From Deltaproteobacteria bacterium (GTDB lineage Bacteria; Myxococcota; Myxococcia; Myxococcales; SZAS-1), in contig JAFEBB010000015.1 in NCBI GenBank assembly GCA_018266075.1, forward strand, positions 62,001 to 126,000: DNA of 64,000 bases, written 5' to 3'. The stretch's first letter is position 1; every line of letters begins with the position of its first letter. A program made the position numbers and the translations under genes. This document shows, in pieces, positions 47,937 to 57,196 of the stretch. Under the pieces are notes generated by a model that did no database searches, was not told where the DNA came from, and saw only the letters and a list, made by a program, of their open reading frames with translations.

Positions 47937-49061
47937 ATGGCACTCAAGCCCCCACAGGAGCCTCGGTCTTCGTCGTCCGAGCGCGAGCTGACCAACGCGA
48001 CGCTCGAGCGCGAGCGCTCCAGGACCGACCATGAGCTGGCCCAGCGCCGGTCCACATCCGACGCGCGCGAGATCGCGTTCATGCGCCGGAGCCGCTCGCG
48101 ACTCGATGCGGCCCTTCGCGCCGCGCAAGCGAGCGGGCGCCATCCGGACGCCCGGCGCGACCTGGTCGACGCGCTGGACCTCGCCTGGCTCCGCCAGGAG
48201 AGCGAGGCCCCGGCTGGAGAACCCCACCTGGAACGGCTCAGGGCGGAGCAGCGTCAGGCCGTTGCCCAGTTCCTGGACGCAGAGCGGCAGGCCACGGATC
48301 AGCAGCTGCTCTTCGAGCGCATCTACGCCGACGACCAGCTCCGCACCCGCGACCAGTTCCTCGCGCTGGTGGCGCACGACCTGCGGACCTCGCTCCAGGG
48401 CATCTCCCTCACCGCAGAGCTCCTCTCCCGCCATGCGGTGAGCCCCCTTCCGCCCGAGGAGCTGCGCCGCTCCACCGAACGCATCGTCAGAGCCACCGCG
48501 CGCATGGATCGCTTGATCGGCGACATGGTCGACGTGGCCAGCATCGAGGCGGGCAAGCTCAAGGTCTCGCCGAGCACCCAGGACGCGCGTGCGGTGGTCT
48601 CGGAGGCGCGCGACGCGTTCGGGCCGTCGGCCCAGCAGGCGGCGGTGGAGCTCCGGGTGGAGCTGCCGCCCGCGCCTCTCTACGCCTACCTCGACATCGA
48701 TCGCTCGCTCCAGGTGCTGGGGAACATCCTGGCCAACGCGATCAAGTTCACGCCTTCCGGTGGGAAGGTGCGGCTCGGCGTCGAGGTGGCAGGGGAGGAG
48801 GTGCGGTTCTTCGTCGCTGACTCGGGAGGCGGCATTGAGCCGGAGCACCTCGAGCAGATTTTCGAGCGCCACTGGCAATCCGACCCGGAGCGTCGACGCG
48901 GCATGGGCCTGGGGCTGTTCATCGCCCGCGCCTTGGTGGAGGCCCAGGGCGGGCGCATCTGGGCAACGAGCGCGCCGGGCACAGGGACCACGTTCTACTT
49001 CTCGGTACCGGCGCCGCCGCGGAAGGTCGTGGAGGCCGACAGCTCGCTGGGGGCGCAGTGA
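47937..49061 (+). CDS. Soluble histidine kinase
   Basis: 374 residues from the ATG at 47937 (uncertain; no strong ribosome-binding site). The N-terminal 130 residues are charged and coiled (ERELTNATLERERSRTDHEL, ERLRAEQRQAVAQFLDAERQ). The kinase part begins RDQFLALVAHDLRTSLQGIS with phosphoacceptor His147; then MDRLIGDMVDVASIEAGKLK, QVLGNILANAIKFTPSGGKV (N box), FFVADSGGGIEPEHLEQIFE (G1) and MGLGLFIARALVEAQGG (G2). No membrane segment, PAS or sensor domain is recognised, so input must be through the coiled coil. Its stop overlaps the start of the AsmA-like gene in a GTGA tetranucleotide, implying coupled translation. Confidence 0.85.
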   Translation: MALKPPQEPRSSSSERELTNATLERERSRTDHELAQRRSTSDAREIAFMRRSRSRLDAALRAAQASGRHPDARRDLVDALDLAWLRQESEAPAGEPHLERLRAEQRQAVAQFLDAERQATDQQLLFERIYADDQLRTRDQFLALVAHDLRTSLQGISLTAELLSRHAVSPLPPEELRRSTERIVRATARMDRLIGDMVDVASIEAGKLKVSPSTQDARAVVSEARDAFGPSAQQAAVELRVELPPAPLYAYLDIDRSLQVLGNILANAIKFTPSGGKVRLGVEVAGEEVRFFVADSGGGIEPEHLEQIFERHWQSDPERRRGMGLGLFIARALVEAQGGRIWATSAPGTGTTFYFSVPAPPRKVVEADSSLGAQ

Positions 49062-51007
49062 CTGCTCCGGTCCGGCCCCGCCGCTGGAGTCGCGGGCGCA
49101 AGGCGCTCGGGCTCGTGGCGACGGCCGTGATCGTGCTCGCCGTCGCGACAGCAGCCCTGCTCTGGGTCGAGAGGCCGCTCATCGCCGGGCAGATCCGGAC
49201 CAAGCTTCTCCCGACCTTCTCCGCGCAGCTCGGTCGACCGATCGAGGTCGCGTCCATCCGCGTCGGCATCTTTCCGCTCCGCGGCGAGCTGGAGAACATC
49301 CGCATCGGCGGGCGCCCGGGTGAACCTCCGCTCGCCCAGGTTCGGCGCGCCCGGGCCAACCTCGAGGTTTGGCCACTCCTCGTCAGCCGCGGACACGACG
49401 TGGAGCTGCGATCGGTCGAGCTCGACGACCCGACCCTCAACTTCATCCATGAGCCCGACGGGCGCTGGAGCCTCCCCGGTGGCGCCGTCCCGAATCCCGG
49501 CCAGGGCGGCGCCTCGAGCGAATTCGTCATCTCCAGGCTGCACATCCACGGCGGCGCGGTGCACCTCGTCGATCGGGTGCCAACAGGCGGCGTGAGGATC
49601 GCCCTCCACCACGTCGAGGTGAGCGCGCGCAACGTGGGCAGCGACCAGGGCTCGAGCCTGGTGCTCTCGGCCGCGCTGGGCGCCGACCACCCCAACCTGA
49701 AGGCCAACCTCACCTTGAAGCCGCGCCGCGAGGGGTGGGACTGGCAGGGCGCGGTCACGCTCGAGGCGCTCGAGATCGACCGGCTGCATGCGCTGCTGCC
49801 CGCGGGCGTCGAGCTCCCCGTCTCGGGCGGTCAGCTCGCGCTGACGGCCTCGTTGACCACGCTCCCCGACGGCGCCCTGGACGTGCGGGGACACCTCGAC
49901 GCCCGGGAGGTCTCGATGGGCGGCCGCCCGGTCGCCGCGAGCACGGACTTCGTCGTCGAACCTCTGGCCTGGACGTTGGCGCTCACGCGGCTCCAGCTCA
50001 CCGGGCCTGGCGTTGCGCTCGCCGGCTCGGCTTCGATGAAGAGTCCCCATGAGCTGCAGTTCTCGCTCGCGGGGCCGCTGCTCGATCTCGACGCGCTCCT
50101 GGCGGCGCTGCCCCCGGCCGACGCAGGTCCAGCCGCGTCCGCGGAGCACGAGGGGCCGGGGAGCGCGCTCGACGCCTTCTCCGCCACGGGGCACCTGGCC
50201 ATCGGGCGGGTGACCCTGGGGAACATCGAGCTTGGGGAGGTCAGCGCCGACGCGCACCTCGACCGCGGCCACATCGTCGTCACCCAGGCGAGCGCCAGCG
50301 CCTACGGGGGCACGGCCCGGGTCAACCGGGCGAGCGCGGACCTGACGCGCGCGGGCCCGCGCTGGTCGCTGAGCGCAGAGCTCAGCGGCGTCGACTTCGG
50401 CCGCGCGACGCAAGCGCTGTCCGGCGCGCGCCTCTTCGAGGGAACGCTGCACGCGCAGCTCAAGCTCGCGGGCACCGGCCTCCAGTGGGCCCAGCTGCGC
50501 GAGAACATGACGGGGACCGGCTCGTTCAGCGTGCGGGGCGGCGCGTGGACCGCGACCAACCTGGAGCAGGCCCTCGCGGCGCCGTTGATGGGCGCGCTTC
50601 CTGGCGTCGGACGCGGCGTGTCGGGCGCCCCGAGCCCGAGCGGGTCCCATGTGACTTCCCTCCACGGCCTGGAGGGCTCGTTCGAGCTGACACAGGGGGC
50701 CTTGCTGTTCCACCAGCCGCTCCGGGCGCAGTCGAGCTTCGGCGACGCTTCGCTGACCGGGACGGTTGGCCTCGACCAAAGCCTTGCCCTGAAGGGAACG
50801 GTGGAGCTCCAGCCGGCGTTCGTGACCCGGATCGTCGCCCTGCAGCCCGTGAAGCCGGTCACCGCGCCGATCACGATCCAGGGCACGCTTTCCGCTCCGA
50901 AGGTCGACGTGAACCGGGGCGATGTCGCCAAGGGACTGCTGCGCTCGACGCCACCCGAGAACCTGATTCGCCGGGGCTTCAACGCGATATTCGGCCACAA
51001 GGGTTGA
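49058..51007 (+). CDS. AsmA/DUF748-like envelope protein
   Basis: 649 residues starting at a GTG that overlaps the upstream kinase stop by four bases. A single N-terminal membrane anchor (LGLVATAVIVLAVATAALLW) is followed by an AsmA-N-type region: LPTFSAQLGRPIEVASIRVG, PLRGELENIRIGGRPGEPPL, and repeated amphipathic strands (LDDPTLNFIHEPDGRWSLPG, ALTASLTTLPDGALDVRGHL, LQFSLAGPLLDLDALLAALP). The C-terminal LKGTVELQPAFVTRIVALQP region resembles AsmA-C. Bacterial AsmA-like proteins form periplasmic grooves that carry phospholipids to the outer membrane. Coupling to a histidine kinase is unusual and suggests membrane-stress signalling. Confidence 0.82.
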   Translation: MTAPVRPRRWSRGRKALGLVATAVIVLAVATAALLWVERPLIAGQIRTKLLPTFSAQLGRPIEVASIRVGIFPLRGELENIRIGGRPGEPPLAQVRRARANLEVWPLLVSRGHDVELRSVELDDPTLNFIHEPDGRWSLPGGAVPNPGQGGASSEFVISRLHIHGGAVHLVDRVPTGGVRIALHHVEVSARNVGSDQGSSLVLSAALGADHPNLKANLTLKPRREGWDWQGAVTLEALEIDRLHALLPAGVELPVSGGQLALTASLTTLPDGALDVRGHLDAREVSMGGRPVAASTDFVVEPLAWTLALTRLQLTGPGVALAGSASMKSPHELQFSLAGPLLDLDALLAALPPADAGPAASAEHEGPGSALDAFSATGHLAIGRVTLGNIELGEVSADAHLDRGHIVVTQASASAYGGTARVNRASADLTRAGPRWSLSAELSGVDFGRATQALSGARLFEGTLHAQLKLAGTGLQWAQLRENMTGTGSFSVRGGAWTATNLEQALAAPLMGALPGVGRGVSGAPSPSGSHVTSLHGLEGSFELTQGALLFHQPLRAQSSFGDASLTGTVGLDQSLALKGTVELQPAFVTRIVALQPVKPVTAPITIQGTLSAPKVDVNRGDVAKGLLRSTPPENLIRRGFNAIFGHKG

Positions 51008-51024
51008 GACGGGCAGGGGCGCGG

Positions 51025-51198
51025 TCAGACCGAGCGCCTTCGGCTGCCCTCCCCCCCCCGACGGATGAACCCGATGGCGAAGAGCGCCACCGCGACCAGG
51101 AGCAAGAGGTGGATGCCCACCGCGGCGACCTTGAAGACCACGATCGCCACGAACCACGCCACGAGGATCAGCAGACCGAACAAGAAGAGCAGGAGCAT
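51025..51198 (-). CDS. Small two-helix membrane protein (DUF5670/Lmo0937-like)
   Basis: 57 residues: MLLLFLFGLLILVAWFVAIV and VFKVAAVGIHLLLLVAVALF, ending in IGFIRRGGEGSRRRS. The double hydrophobic hairpin with a central Gly-x-His-Leu-Leu is the pattern of Lmo0937-type proteins. The ATG at 51198 begins directly at the first helix; an in-frame ATG at 51228 is less likely. Its stop lies near a long G/C homopolymer at 51048-51060. It is convergent with the AsmA-like gene. Function unknown. Confidence 0.7.
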   Translation of the reverse strand: MLLLFLFGLLILVAWFVAIVVFKVAAVGIHLLLLVAVALFAIGFIRRGGEGSRRRSV

Positions 51199-51477
51199 GG
51201 AATCACCCGACGGAAGAAGCGTGCGCACGGAGGAGTGCCCCGGCCCGACTGCCTGCCTGCCGACACTCGGCTGGACATGATTGTTGGCGCGGCCGCATTC
51301 CGGAGCGCGGGGGGTGCTACGCTGGGCTCGCCGAGGCGCGAGGGTGGGCCATGCGCCGCCTCGGACCTAACGTCGCTTGGAGCGCAGTCGGATTCCAGGG
51401 GGCCGGGGGTCGACGCCGTCGACTGTCACCTGGCTTCTCTGCTTGGTCGGATGGTGTCTCGGAGCGGGCAACGAGAG

Positions 51478-54400
51478 ATGAAGACGAGAACGCGCCAGCC
51501 GGGCAAGAGGGCCGCCCCACGTGTCAGGCCCGGCCGGGCGCGCGGGGCAGGCGCTTCCTTTCCGGTCGTGGGCATTGGCGCTTCGGCCGGCGGCCTGGAG
51601 GCGTTCATCGACCTGGTGCGGGGGATTCCCGTCGATTCGGGAATGGCCTTCGTGCTCATCCAGCACCTCGATCCCAACCACCCCAGCTACCTCACCGAGG
51701 CGCTCTCCCGTTCGACCACCCTCCCGGTGAGCGAGGTCCGGGACGGGATGGAGGTCGAGCCCAACCACGTCTACGTCATTCCTCCCGACGCGGACGTGGG
51801 CATCCTCAAAGGGGTGCTGGTCCTGCTGGCGCGCACGACGGACCCGCACCAGCTGCACCTCCCCATCGACTTCTTCTTCAAGGCGTTGGCCAGCGACCGG
51901 GGCAGCCACGCCATCGGCGTGGTCCTCTCGGGGACGGGCTCCGACGGCACGGAAGGGCTCCGCGAGATCAAGGCCGCCGGTGGGCTGACCTTTGCGCAGG
52001 CTCCCGAGAGCGCCAAATTCAGCGGCATGCCCGAGTCGGCCATCAGGGCGGGCGTGGTGGACGTGGCGTTGCGCGTGCCCGAGCTGACGGCCGAGCTGAT
52101 GGGCATCGCCCGGCACCCGCTCCTGCGTGCGCGCGACGCCGAGCTCCTCACCGGCCCCTCCGACGCGAGCGACCTCAAGAAGATCTTCCTGCTGCTGCGC
52201 GACGCCGTGGGCGTGGACTTCAGCGAGTACAAGGTCCCCACCTTGAGGCGCCGGTTGGCCCGCCGGATGGCCTTGCTCCACCTGGTGCGTCTGGAGGACT
52301 ACGTCAAGCTCCTCCGCGAGAGCCGCTCCGAGGCCCAGGCGGTCTTCGGGGACATGCTCATCAACGTGACGTCGTTCTTTCGCGACAAGAAGGCCTTCGA
52401 GGTCCTCAAGGAGCGGATCCTCCCGGAGATCGTCGAGCGCAAGCGCGGCGACGGGGCCATCCGCATCTGGTGTGCGGGCTGCTCGACCGGCGAGGAGGCC
52501 TACTCGCTGGTCATCACGCTTTTGGAGGTCCTCAAGGAGCAGCGCCTGACGGAGCTGTCCATCCAGCTCTTCGGGACGGACATCTCCGAGAAGGCGGTGG
52601 AGGTGGCGCGCAACGGGATCTACCCCGACTCGGCCGTGAAGGACGTGAGCCCGGAGCGCCTCAGCCAGTACTTCACCAAGCTGGAGGGGGGCGGGTACCG
52701 CATCAACAAGTTCGTGCGCGAGCGGTGCGCCTTCGTGCGGCACGATCTGGCCAGCGATCCGCCCTTCTCCAAGCTCGATCTCGTCAGCTGCCGCAACGTG
52801 CTCATCTACTTTGGGCGCTCGCTGCAGGAGCGGGTGATCGCCACGTTCCACTTCGCGCTCACCCAGCCCGGCTACCTCCTGCTCGGCCGGGCGGAGAACA
52901 TCCCCGAGGGCGCGAACCTCTTCTCGGCGGTCGACCGGGACGCCAAGATCTTCGCCCGCAGCGCCGTCAAGACCACGCTCCACTTCGCGCCGGCGCGGGA
53001 TGCTTTCCCGACGGCGCCCAGACAGGACCTGGCTCTGGCCTCGCGCGTGCCGCAGCCGTCGGAGCTGGTGCGCCGCGTGGAGGCTCAGCTCCTCGACACC
53101 TATGCGCCGCCCGGGGTCTTCGTGAACGAGCGGATGGACATCCTCCACTTCCGGGGGCACACGGGGCCGTTCCTGGAGCCGGCGCCCGGGCAGCCCCAGC
53201 ACAACCTCCTCAAGATGGCGCGCAAGGGCCTGCTGGCCGATCTGCGCATCGCCTTTGCGCAGGTGCGGGACTCGGGGCAACCGGCCCGGCGCGCGGGCGT
53301 GCGCATCGAGGGAGAGGGCGCCGCGCGGCTCTGTGACCTGGTGGTGGTGCCCGTGCCCCGCTCGCCGGAGTCGAGCGAGCGCGTCTTTGCCGTGCTCTTC
53401 GAGGAGGCGAAGAAGGAGCTCCTCGAGGTGCCGCGAGGCAAGAAGAAGGAGGGACGCGTCCAGACCCGCCGCGTGGAGAAGCTCGAGGAAGAGCTCCAGG
53501 CCACCAAGGCCTACCTCCAGTCGATCATCGGCGAGCACCAGCGCACCAACGAGGACCTGGTCACGGCCAACGAGGAGCTCATCTCCAGCAACGAGGAGCT
53601 GCAGAGCCTGAATGAGGAGCTGGAGACCGCCAAGGAGGAGCTGCAGTCGACCAACGAGGAGCTGAGCACGCTCAACGAGGAGCTGCAGACGCGCAACAAC
53701 GAGCTCGACTCGGTGAACAGCGACCTGATGAACATCCTCGCGAGCGTCGAGGTGCCCATCGTCATCGTGGACGGCGCGCGGCGCATTCGACGGTTCACGC
53801 CCAAGGCGCGCCCCATTCTCAACCTCTTGCCCGGAGATGTGGGCCGGCCCATCGACGACATCAAGCCGGCGCTCCGCATCCAGGGGCTGGACCAGATGAT
53901 CGCCGAGGTGATCGAGACGGTGGCCACGCGCGAGGAGGAGGTTCGCGACCAGCAGGGCCACTGGTACCGCCTCCAGATCCGGCCCTACACCACCGTCGAC
54001 AAGAGGGTGGACGGTGCGGTCATCTCCATCATCGACATCGACGCGCTCAAGCGCGCGCTGGGCGCAGCGGAGTGGGCGCGCGACCTTGCACGGGCCACCG
54101 TGGAGGCCGTGCAGACGCCGCTGGTGGTGCTCGACGAGCAGCTCAAGATCCTCTCGGCCAATGGCGCCTTCCACGAGCGGTACGGCGCGCCGCACCTCGC
54201 GTTCACGGGGAGCAAGCTCTACGACCTGTCCGGCGGTGTTTGGGATTTTCCCGAGCTGCGGGCCGCGCTCGACGGGGTGCTCGCGCGTGACGACCGCTTT
54301 CAAAGACTGCAGGTCTTGCGCAAGCTCCCCAAGCTCGGGGAGCGGAACCTGTCGTTGTCCGCGCGAGCGATCTCCACGCCTGCGCACGAGCGATTGATCC

Positions 54401-55656
54401 TGCTGGCCGTCGAGGACGTCACCGACGCCAGGCAGCGGGAGTCCGAACGCGCGCGGCTGCTCGAAGACGCTCGCGCCGCCCAGTCCGCTGCGGAGAAGGC
54501 CAACCTGGCCAAGGACGTGTTCCTGGCCACCGTGTCGCACGAGCTCCGCACGCCCCTCTCCAGCCTGCTGCTCAACGCCCAGTACCTGCGCCGGGGAAAG
54601 CTGGACCCGGATCGACTCCGACGCGCCGCCGAGGCCGTGGAGCGCGCCACCCGGGTGCAGTCGCAGCTCATCGACGACCTGCTCGACATCTCGCGCATCG
54701 TCGCCGGCAAGCTGAGGATGGAGATGCAGGCGGTCAGCCTCGAGGGAGCGGTCCGGGCGGCCGTGGACACCGTGGCCCCCATGGCCAGCGCCAAGCGCAT
54801 CGAGCTCGAGATGCAGCTCGACCCGTCGCTGCCGCCAGTCTCGGGTGATCCCGTGCGGCTGCAGCAGGTGGTGTGGAACCTCGTGAACAACGCCATCAAG
54901 TTCACGCCGGACGGCGGGAGGGTCACGGTCTCGCTCGAGGGCGTCGATGGACGCGCCCAGCTCCGCGTGACCGACACGGGGGTGGGCATCGAGCCCGCAT
55001 TCGTGTCGCACCTCTTCACCCGCTTCACCCAGGAGGACCGCGGCGAGACCCGTGCCCACGGCGGGTTGGGGTTGGGGTTGGCCATCGTGCGCCACGTGGT
55101 GGAGGCGCACGGCGGGACGATCTCTGCGTCCAGCGCTGGGAGGGGAAAGGGCGCCACGTTCACCGTGCTCTTGCCGCTCATGCCTGCCAGCACCCGGCCG
55201 GTGCAACTCGACGGCGTTCGCGGGGGCGCCTCCGTACCCCTGGCCTCGATCGTGGGTGCCCGGGTGCTGGTGGTCGAGGACGACGCCGGGACCCGCGAGG
55301 CGCTCACGGACATGCTCGCGCTGGGCGGTGTTCAGGTCTGCGCGGTGGACTCCGCCGCGGCGGCCATGAAGGTGTTCGAGGAGTTCTCGCCCGAGCTCCT
55401 GGTGTGCGACATCGCCATGCCCGACGAGGACGGCTACAGCCTTCTCGGCAGGATCCGTGCATTGGATGGGCGCGGCCGCGACATCCCCGCGCTGGCGCTC
55501 ACCGCGCTCGCCTCCGAGGACGACCACCGCCGAGCGCTCGAGGCCGGGTTTCAGCTCCACCTCGCCAAGCCGATTGATTTTGATCGCCTGGTCGCGGCGC
55601 TCGCGAGCCTCCGACAGCGGGTGCCGCTGGCCGAAGCGACGACGCATCCGCAGTGA
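51478..55656 (+). CDS. CheB-CheR-PAS-histidine kinase-receiver hybrid
   Basis: 1392 residues from ATG 51478. CheB-type methylesterase: GIGASAGG with Ser36, IQHLDPN with His63, SGTGSDGT with Asp156. CheR-type methyltransferase about 235-480: NVTSFFRDKKAF, CAGCSTGEEAYS, LFGTDISEKA, CRNVLIYFGR. A long coiled coil of NEEL heptads (about 675-745) then connects to PAS-like domains (about 760-990). HisKA has SHELRTP with His1021; HATPase has NAIKFTPDGG and GLGLGLAIV. A C-terminal receiver has acidic VVEDDAG, Asp1311 in VCDIAMPDEDG and Lys in LAKPID. The CheB and CheR domains may act on non-chemotaxis targets. It is the largest gene here and ends at the edge of the inverted aldo/keto reductase piece. 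Confidence 0.95.
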   Translation: MKTRTRQPGKRAAPRVRPGRARGAGASFPVVGIGASAGGLEAFIDLVRGIPVDSGMAFVLIQHLDPNHPSYLTEALSRSTTLPVSEVRDGMEVEPNHVYVIPPDADVGILKGVLVLLARTTDPHQLHLPIDFFFKALASDRGSHAIGVVLSGTGSDGTEGLREIKAAGGLTFAQAPESAKFSGMPESAIRAGVVDVALRVPELTAELMGIARHPLLRARDAELLTGPSDASDLKKIFLLLRDAVGVDFSEYKVPTLRRRLARRMALLHLVRLEDYVKLLRESRSEAQAVFGDMLINVTSFFRDKKAFEVLKERILPEIVERKRGDGAIRIWCAGCSTGEEAYSLVITLLEVLKEQRLTELSIQLFGTDISEKAVEVARNGIYPDSAVKDVSPERLSQYFTKLEGGGYRINKFVRERCAFVRHDLASDPPFSKLDLVSCRNVLIYFGRSLQERVIATFHFALTQPGYLLLGRAENIPEGANLFSAVDRDAKIFARSAVKTTLHFAPARDAFPTAPRQDLALASRVPQPSELVRRVEAQLLDTYAPPGVFVNERMDILHFRGHTGPFLEPAPGQPQHNLLKMARKGLLADLRIAFAQVRDSGQPARRAGVRIEGEGAARLCDLVVVPVPRSPESSERVFAVLFEEAKKELLEVPRGKKKEGRVQTRRVEKLEEELQATKAYLQSIIGEHQRTNEDLVTANEELISSNEELQSLNEELETAKEELQSTNEELSTLNEELQTRNNELDSVNSDLMNILASVEVPIVIVDGARRIRRFTPKARPILNLLPGDVGRPIDDIKPALRIQGLDQMIAEVIETVATREEEVRDQQGHWYRLQIRPYTTVDKRVDGAVISIIDIDALKRALGAAEWARDLARATVEAVQTPLVVLDEQLKILSANGAFHERYGAPHLAFTGSKLYDLSGGVWDFPELRAALDGVLARDDRFQRLQVLRKLPKLGERNLSLSARAISTPAHERLILLAVEDVTDARQRESERARLLEDARAAQSAAEKANLAKDVFLATVSHELRTPLSSLLLNAQYLRRGKLDPDRLRRAAEAVERATRVQSQLIDDLLDISRIVAGKLRMEMQAVSLEGAVRAAVDTVAPMASAKRIELEMQLDPSLPPVSGDPVRLQQVVWNLVNNAIKFTPDGGRVTVSLEGVDGRAQLRVTDTGVGIEPAFVSHLFTRFTQEDRGETRAHGGLGLGLAIVRHVVEAHGGTISASSAGRGKGATFTVLLPLMPASTRPVQLDGVRGGASVPLASIVGARVLVVEDDAGTREALTDMLALGGVQVCAVDSAAAAMKVFEEFSPELLVCDIAMPDEDGYSLLGRIRALDGRGRDIPALALTALASEDDHRRALEAGFQLHLAKPIDFDRLVAALASLRQRVPLAEATTHPQ

Positions 55657-55657
55657 T

Positions 55658-55763
55658 TGCACGGATGGTCGGTTCGGGGCGCCGCCCTCGGAGGCCGAAG
55701 CGGCGCACTTTGCCGTCGCGGATGAGGTCCTTCATGGCGCGTGCCACGTCCTTCGATGGGCAC
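55658..55763 (-). pseudogene. Inverted fragment of an aldo/keto reductase
   Basis: On the minus strand this 106-base piece reads VPIE, then (after one extra base at 55751) DVARAMKDLIRDGKVRRFGL, then RGRRPEPTIRA. In intact aldo/keto reductases the same order occurs directly before LTAVQSEYSLW, which here is encoded on the opposite strand right after this piece. The fragment starts two bases after the hybrid kinase's stop codon. It is best explained as a small inversion in a decaying gene. Confidence 0.6.
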
Positions 55764-55990
55764 GGGCGACGCGTGCGAGTTCGCTGACGGCGGTTCAGAG
55801 CGAGTATTCGCTCTGGACGCGCGACCCGGAGGCCGAGGTGCTCCCGGCCTGCGAGGAGCTGGGAAGCGGCTTCGTGCCCTTCACCCCGCTGGGCGCGGGC
55901 TACCTGACCGACGAGATCGATTCAGCGACCAAGTTCGACCAGAGCGATTCGTGTCTTCACGCCCGAGGCAGCCGAGGCCAGCGCACGCGA
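55764..55990 (+). pseudogene. Aldo/keto reductase fragment, plus-strand part
   Basis: This stretch reads ATRASSLTAVQSEYSLWTRD, PEAEVLPACEELGSGFVPFT and PLGAGYLTDEIDSATKFDQS, typical of the middle of an aldo/keto reductase (second half of the TIM barrel). A shift of frame then yields RVFTPEAAEASARE, matching the next segment of that family. Nothing of the N-terminal catalytic tetrad (Asp, Tyr, Lys, His) is present. It happens to be in the same frame as the FUSC gene downstream, which would mislead automatic start calling. Confidence 0.75.
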
Positions 55991-56035
55991 GGGCACGCGC
56001 TCGCACCCGACCTAGATTTGGTGCTGGGGCGGGCC

Positions 56036-57070
56036 ATGCACGAGGTCTTCCGAAAGCTGCTCCGGCCGGACTGGTCCAGGCTGGACGTGCACACCGCCCT
56101 GCGTTGCGTTCCGGGAATCGCACTGCCGCTTCTGCTGGGCTTCGCCACGGGTCACGTCCGGCAAGGGGTGATGGCCGCCTCGGGCGCGTTCTCGGTGGGC
56201 TTCGGTGCGTTTTACGAGATCCTCCGGTCGCGGCGGCTGGCGATGCTGGTGGCGGCGCTGGGGATGGCCGTCTCCAGCTGGGTGGGCGCGGTGTCCGGGA
56301 GCTCGACGCCCGCCTGCATCGCCGTGGCCGGGATCTGGGGGCTGGTCTACGGAGTGATCTCCGATCTCAGCGTCGGCGCGTCCTGGGTCTCCTTGATGTG
56401 GGTGATCTGGCTGATCATCTCCACCGCCAGCCCCCTGCACGGGGTGCACGCGCTCGCGCGGGCAGGATTCATCTTGCTGGGCGGCGTGCTCCAGGCGCTC
56501 TTCGTGGACGCGCAGTGGCAGCTCTCGCGCCTCCGGCACCCTTTGTTTCCGCCGCCGCAGCTGCGCCTCACGCTCCGGGCGCTGCTCGAGAGCGCGTCCC
56601 ACGAGATCTACCGGGTGCAGACCGCGACGACATTGATGATTGCCATGGCGATCGCGCGCTGGACGCAGATGCCCAACAACTATTGGATACCCATGACGGC
56701 GGCCATCGTGCTCCGTCCGGTGCTGGCCAATGCGGTGGAGATTGGCGTGATGCGCCTGGCCGGTACGCTGCTTGGGGCGGTGCTCGCCTCGGCAGTGGCT
56801 CAGGCGCTTCACCCCGGACTGGCGGGCCTGGCGGTGTTGGTCGTGGCTTTCGCGTTCGCCAGCTACCTCTTCGTGTTCGTCAACTACACCTACTTCGCCG
56901 TGGCGCTGACGCCGTACATCGTGTTCCTGCTCGAGCTCTCCGGCTTGCCCGAGGACGCGCTCATCAAGCCGCGCGCGCTGCACACGTTGCTGGGCGGCGT
57001 CATCGCCATCGTCAGCCAGGCGTTGCTCGCGCGGCTCGTCCCCGGTCCGCCGCGGCGGGTGCACGCGTGA
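56036..57070 (+). CDS. FUSC-family membrane protein
   Basis: 344 residues from the ATG at 56036, chosen because it opens the conserved MHEVFRKLLRPDWSRLDVHT, ALRCVPGIALPLLLGFATGH; a longer frame upstream is the aldo/keto reductase relic. Two sets of hydrophobic helices (AMLVAALGMAVSSWVGAVSG, ACIAVAGIWGLVYGVI ... GTLLGAVLASAVAQALHPGL, FVFVNYTYFAVALTPYIVFL) flank a cytoplasmic loop. WTQMPNNYWIPMTAAIVLRP is the family's central motif. FUSC proteins are putative inner-membrane efflux components for aromatic acids or related compounds. No adaptor or outer-membrane partner is adjacent, though a beta-barrel gene lies 126 bases downstream. Confidence 0.85.
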   Translation: MHEVFRKLLRPDWSRLDVHTALRCVPGIALPLLLGFATGHVRQGVMAASGAFSVGFGAFYEILRSRRLAMLVAALGMAVSSWVGAVSGSSTPACIAVAGIWGLVYGVISDLSVGASWVSLMWVIWLIISTASPLHGVHALARAGFILLGGVLQALFVDAQWQLSRLRHPLFPPPQLRLTLRALLESASHEIYRVQTATTLMIAMAIARWTQMPNNYWIPMTAAIVLRPVLANAVEIGVMRLAGTLLGAVLASAVAQALHPGLAGLAVLVVAFAFASYLFVFVNYTYFAVALTPYIVFLLELSGLPEDALIKPRALHTLLGGVIAIVSQALLARLVPGPPRRVHA

Positions 57071-57196
57071 GGTCGTCCGTGTGCGCGGGGAGCGTCGCGT
57101 TCGGCGACGCCGCACGCGTGCTTCACAAGCGACACCAGAAGCGCCCTGGATTCGCTGCACCGTTGCCCACGCAGAGCCGCTGCGCCAACTTCCGGG

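Noticed and set aside
47656-47943. Minus-strand 95-residue gene in the kinase gap
   Set aside because: It looks somewhat protein-like but has no family pattern and no clear ribosome-binding site, and competing frames of similar quality overlap it.
51048-51060. Phase-variable homopolymer
   Set aside because: The C run lies at the edge of the small membrane-protein gene near its stop and outside the AsmA-like gene, so length changes would have little effect on a protein.
51367-55662. A 1431-residue minus-strand protein
   Set aside because: It is the antisense shadow of the CheB-CheR hybrid gene, with the Leu/Glu/Arg/His composition typical of such shadows in GC-rich DNA.
55457-56035. Extended N-terminus of the FUSC protein
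   Set aside because: The added sequence is the aldo/keto reductase relic and part of the receiver domain in another frame; the conserved FUSC start is at 56036.
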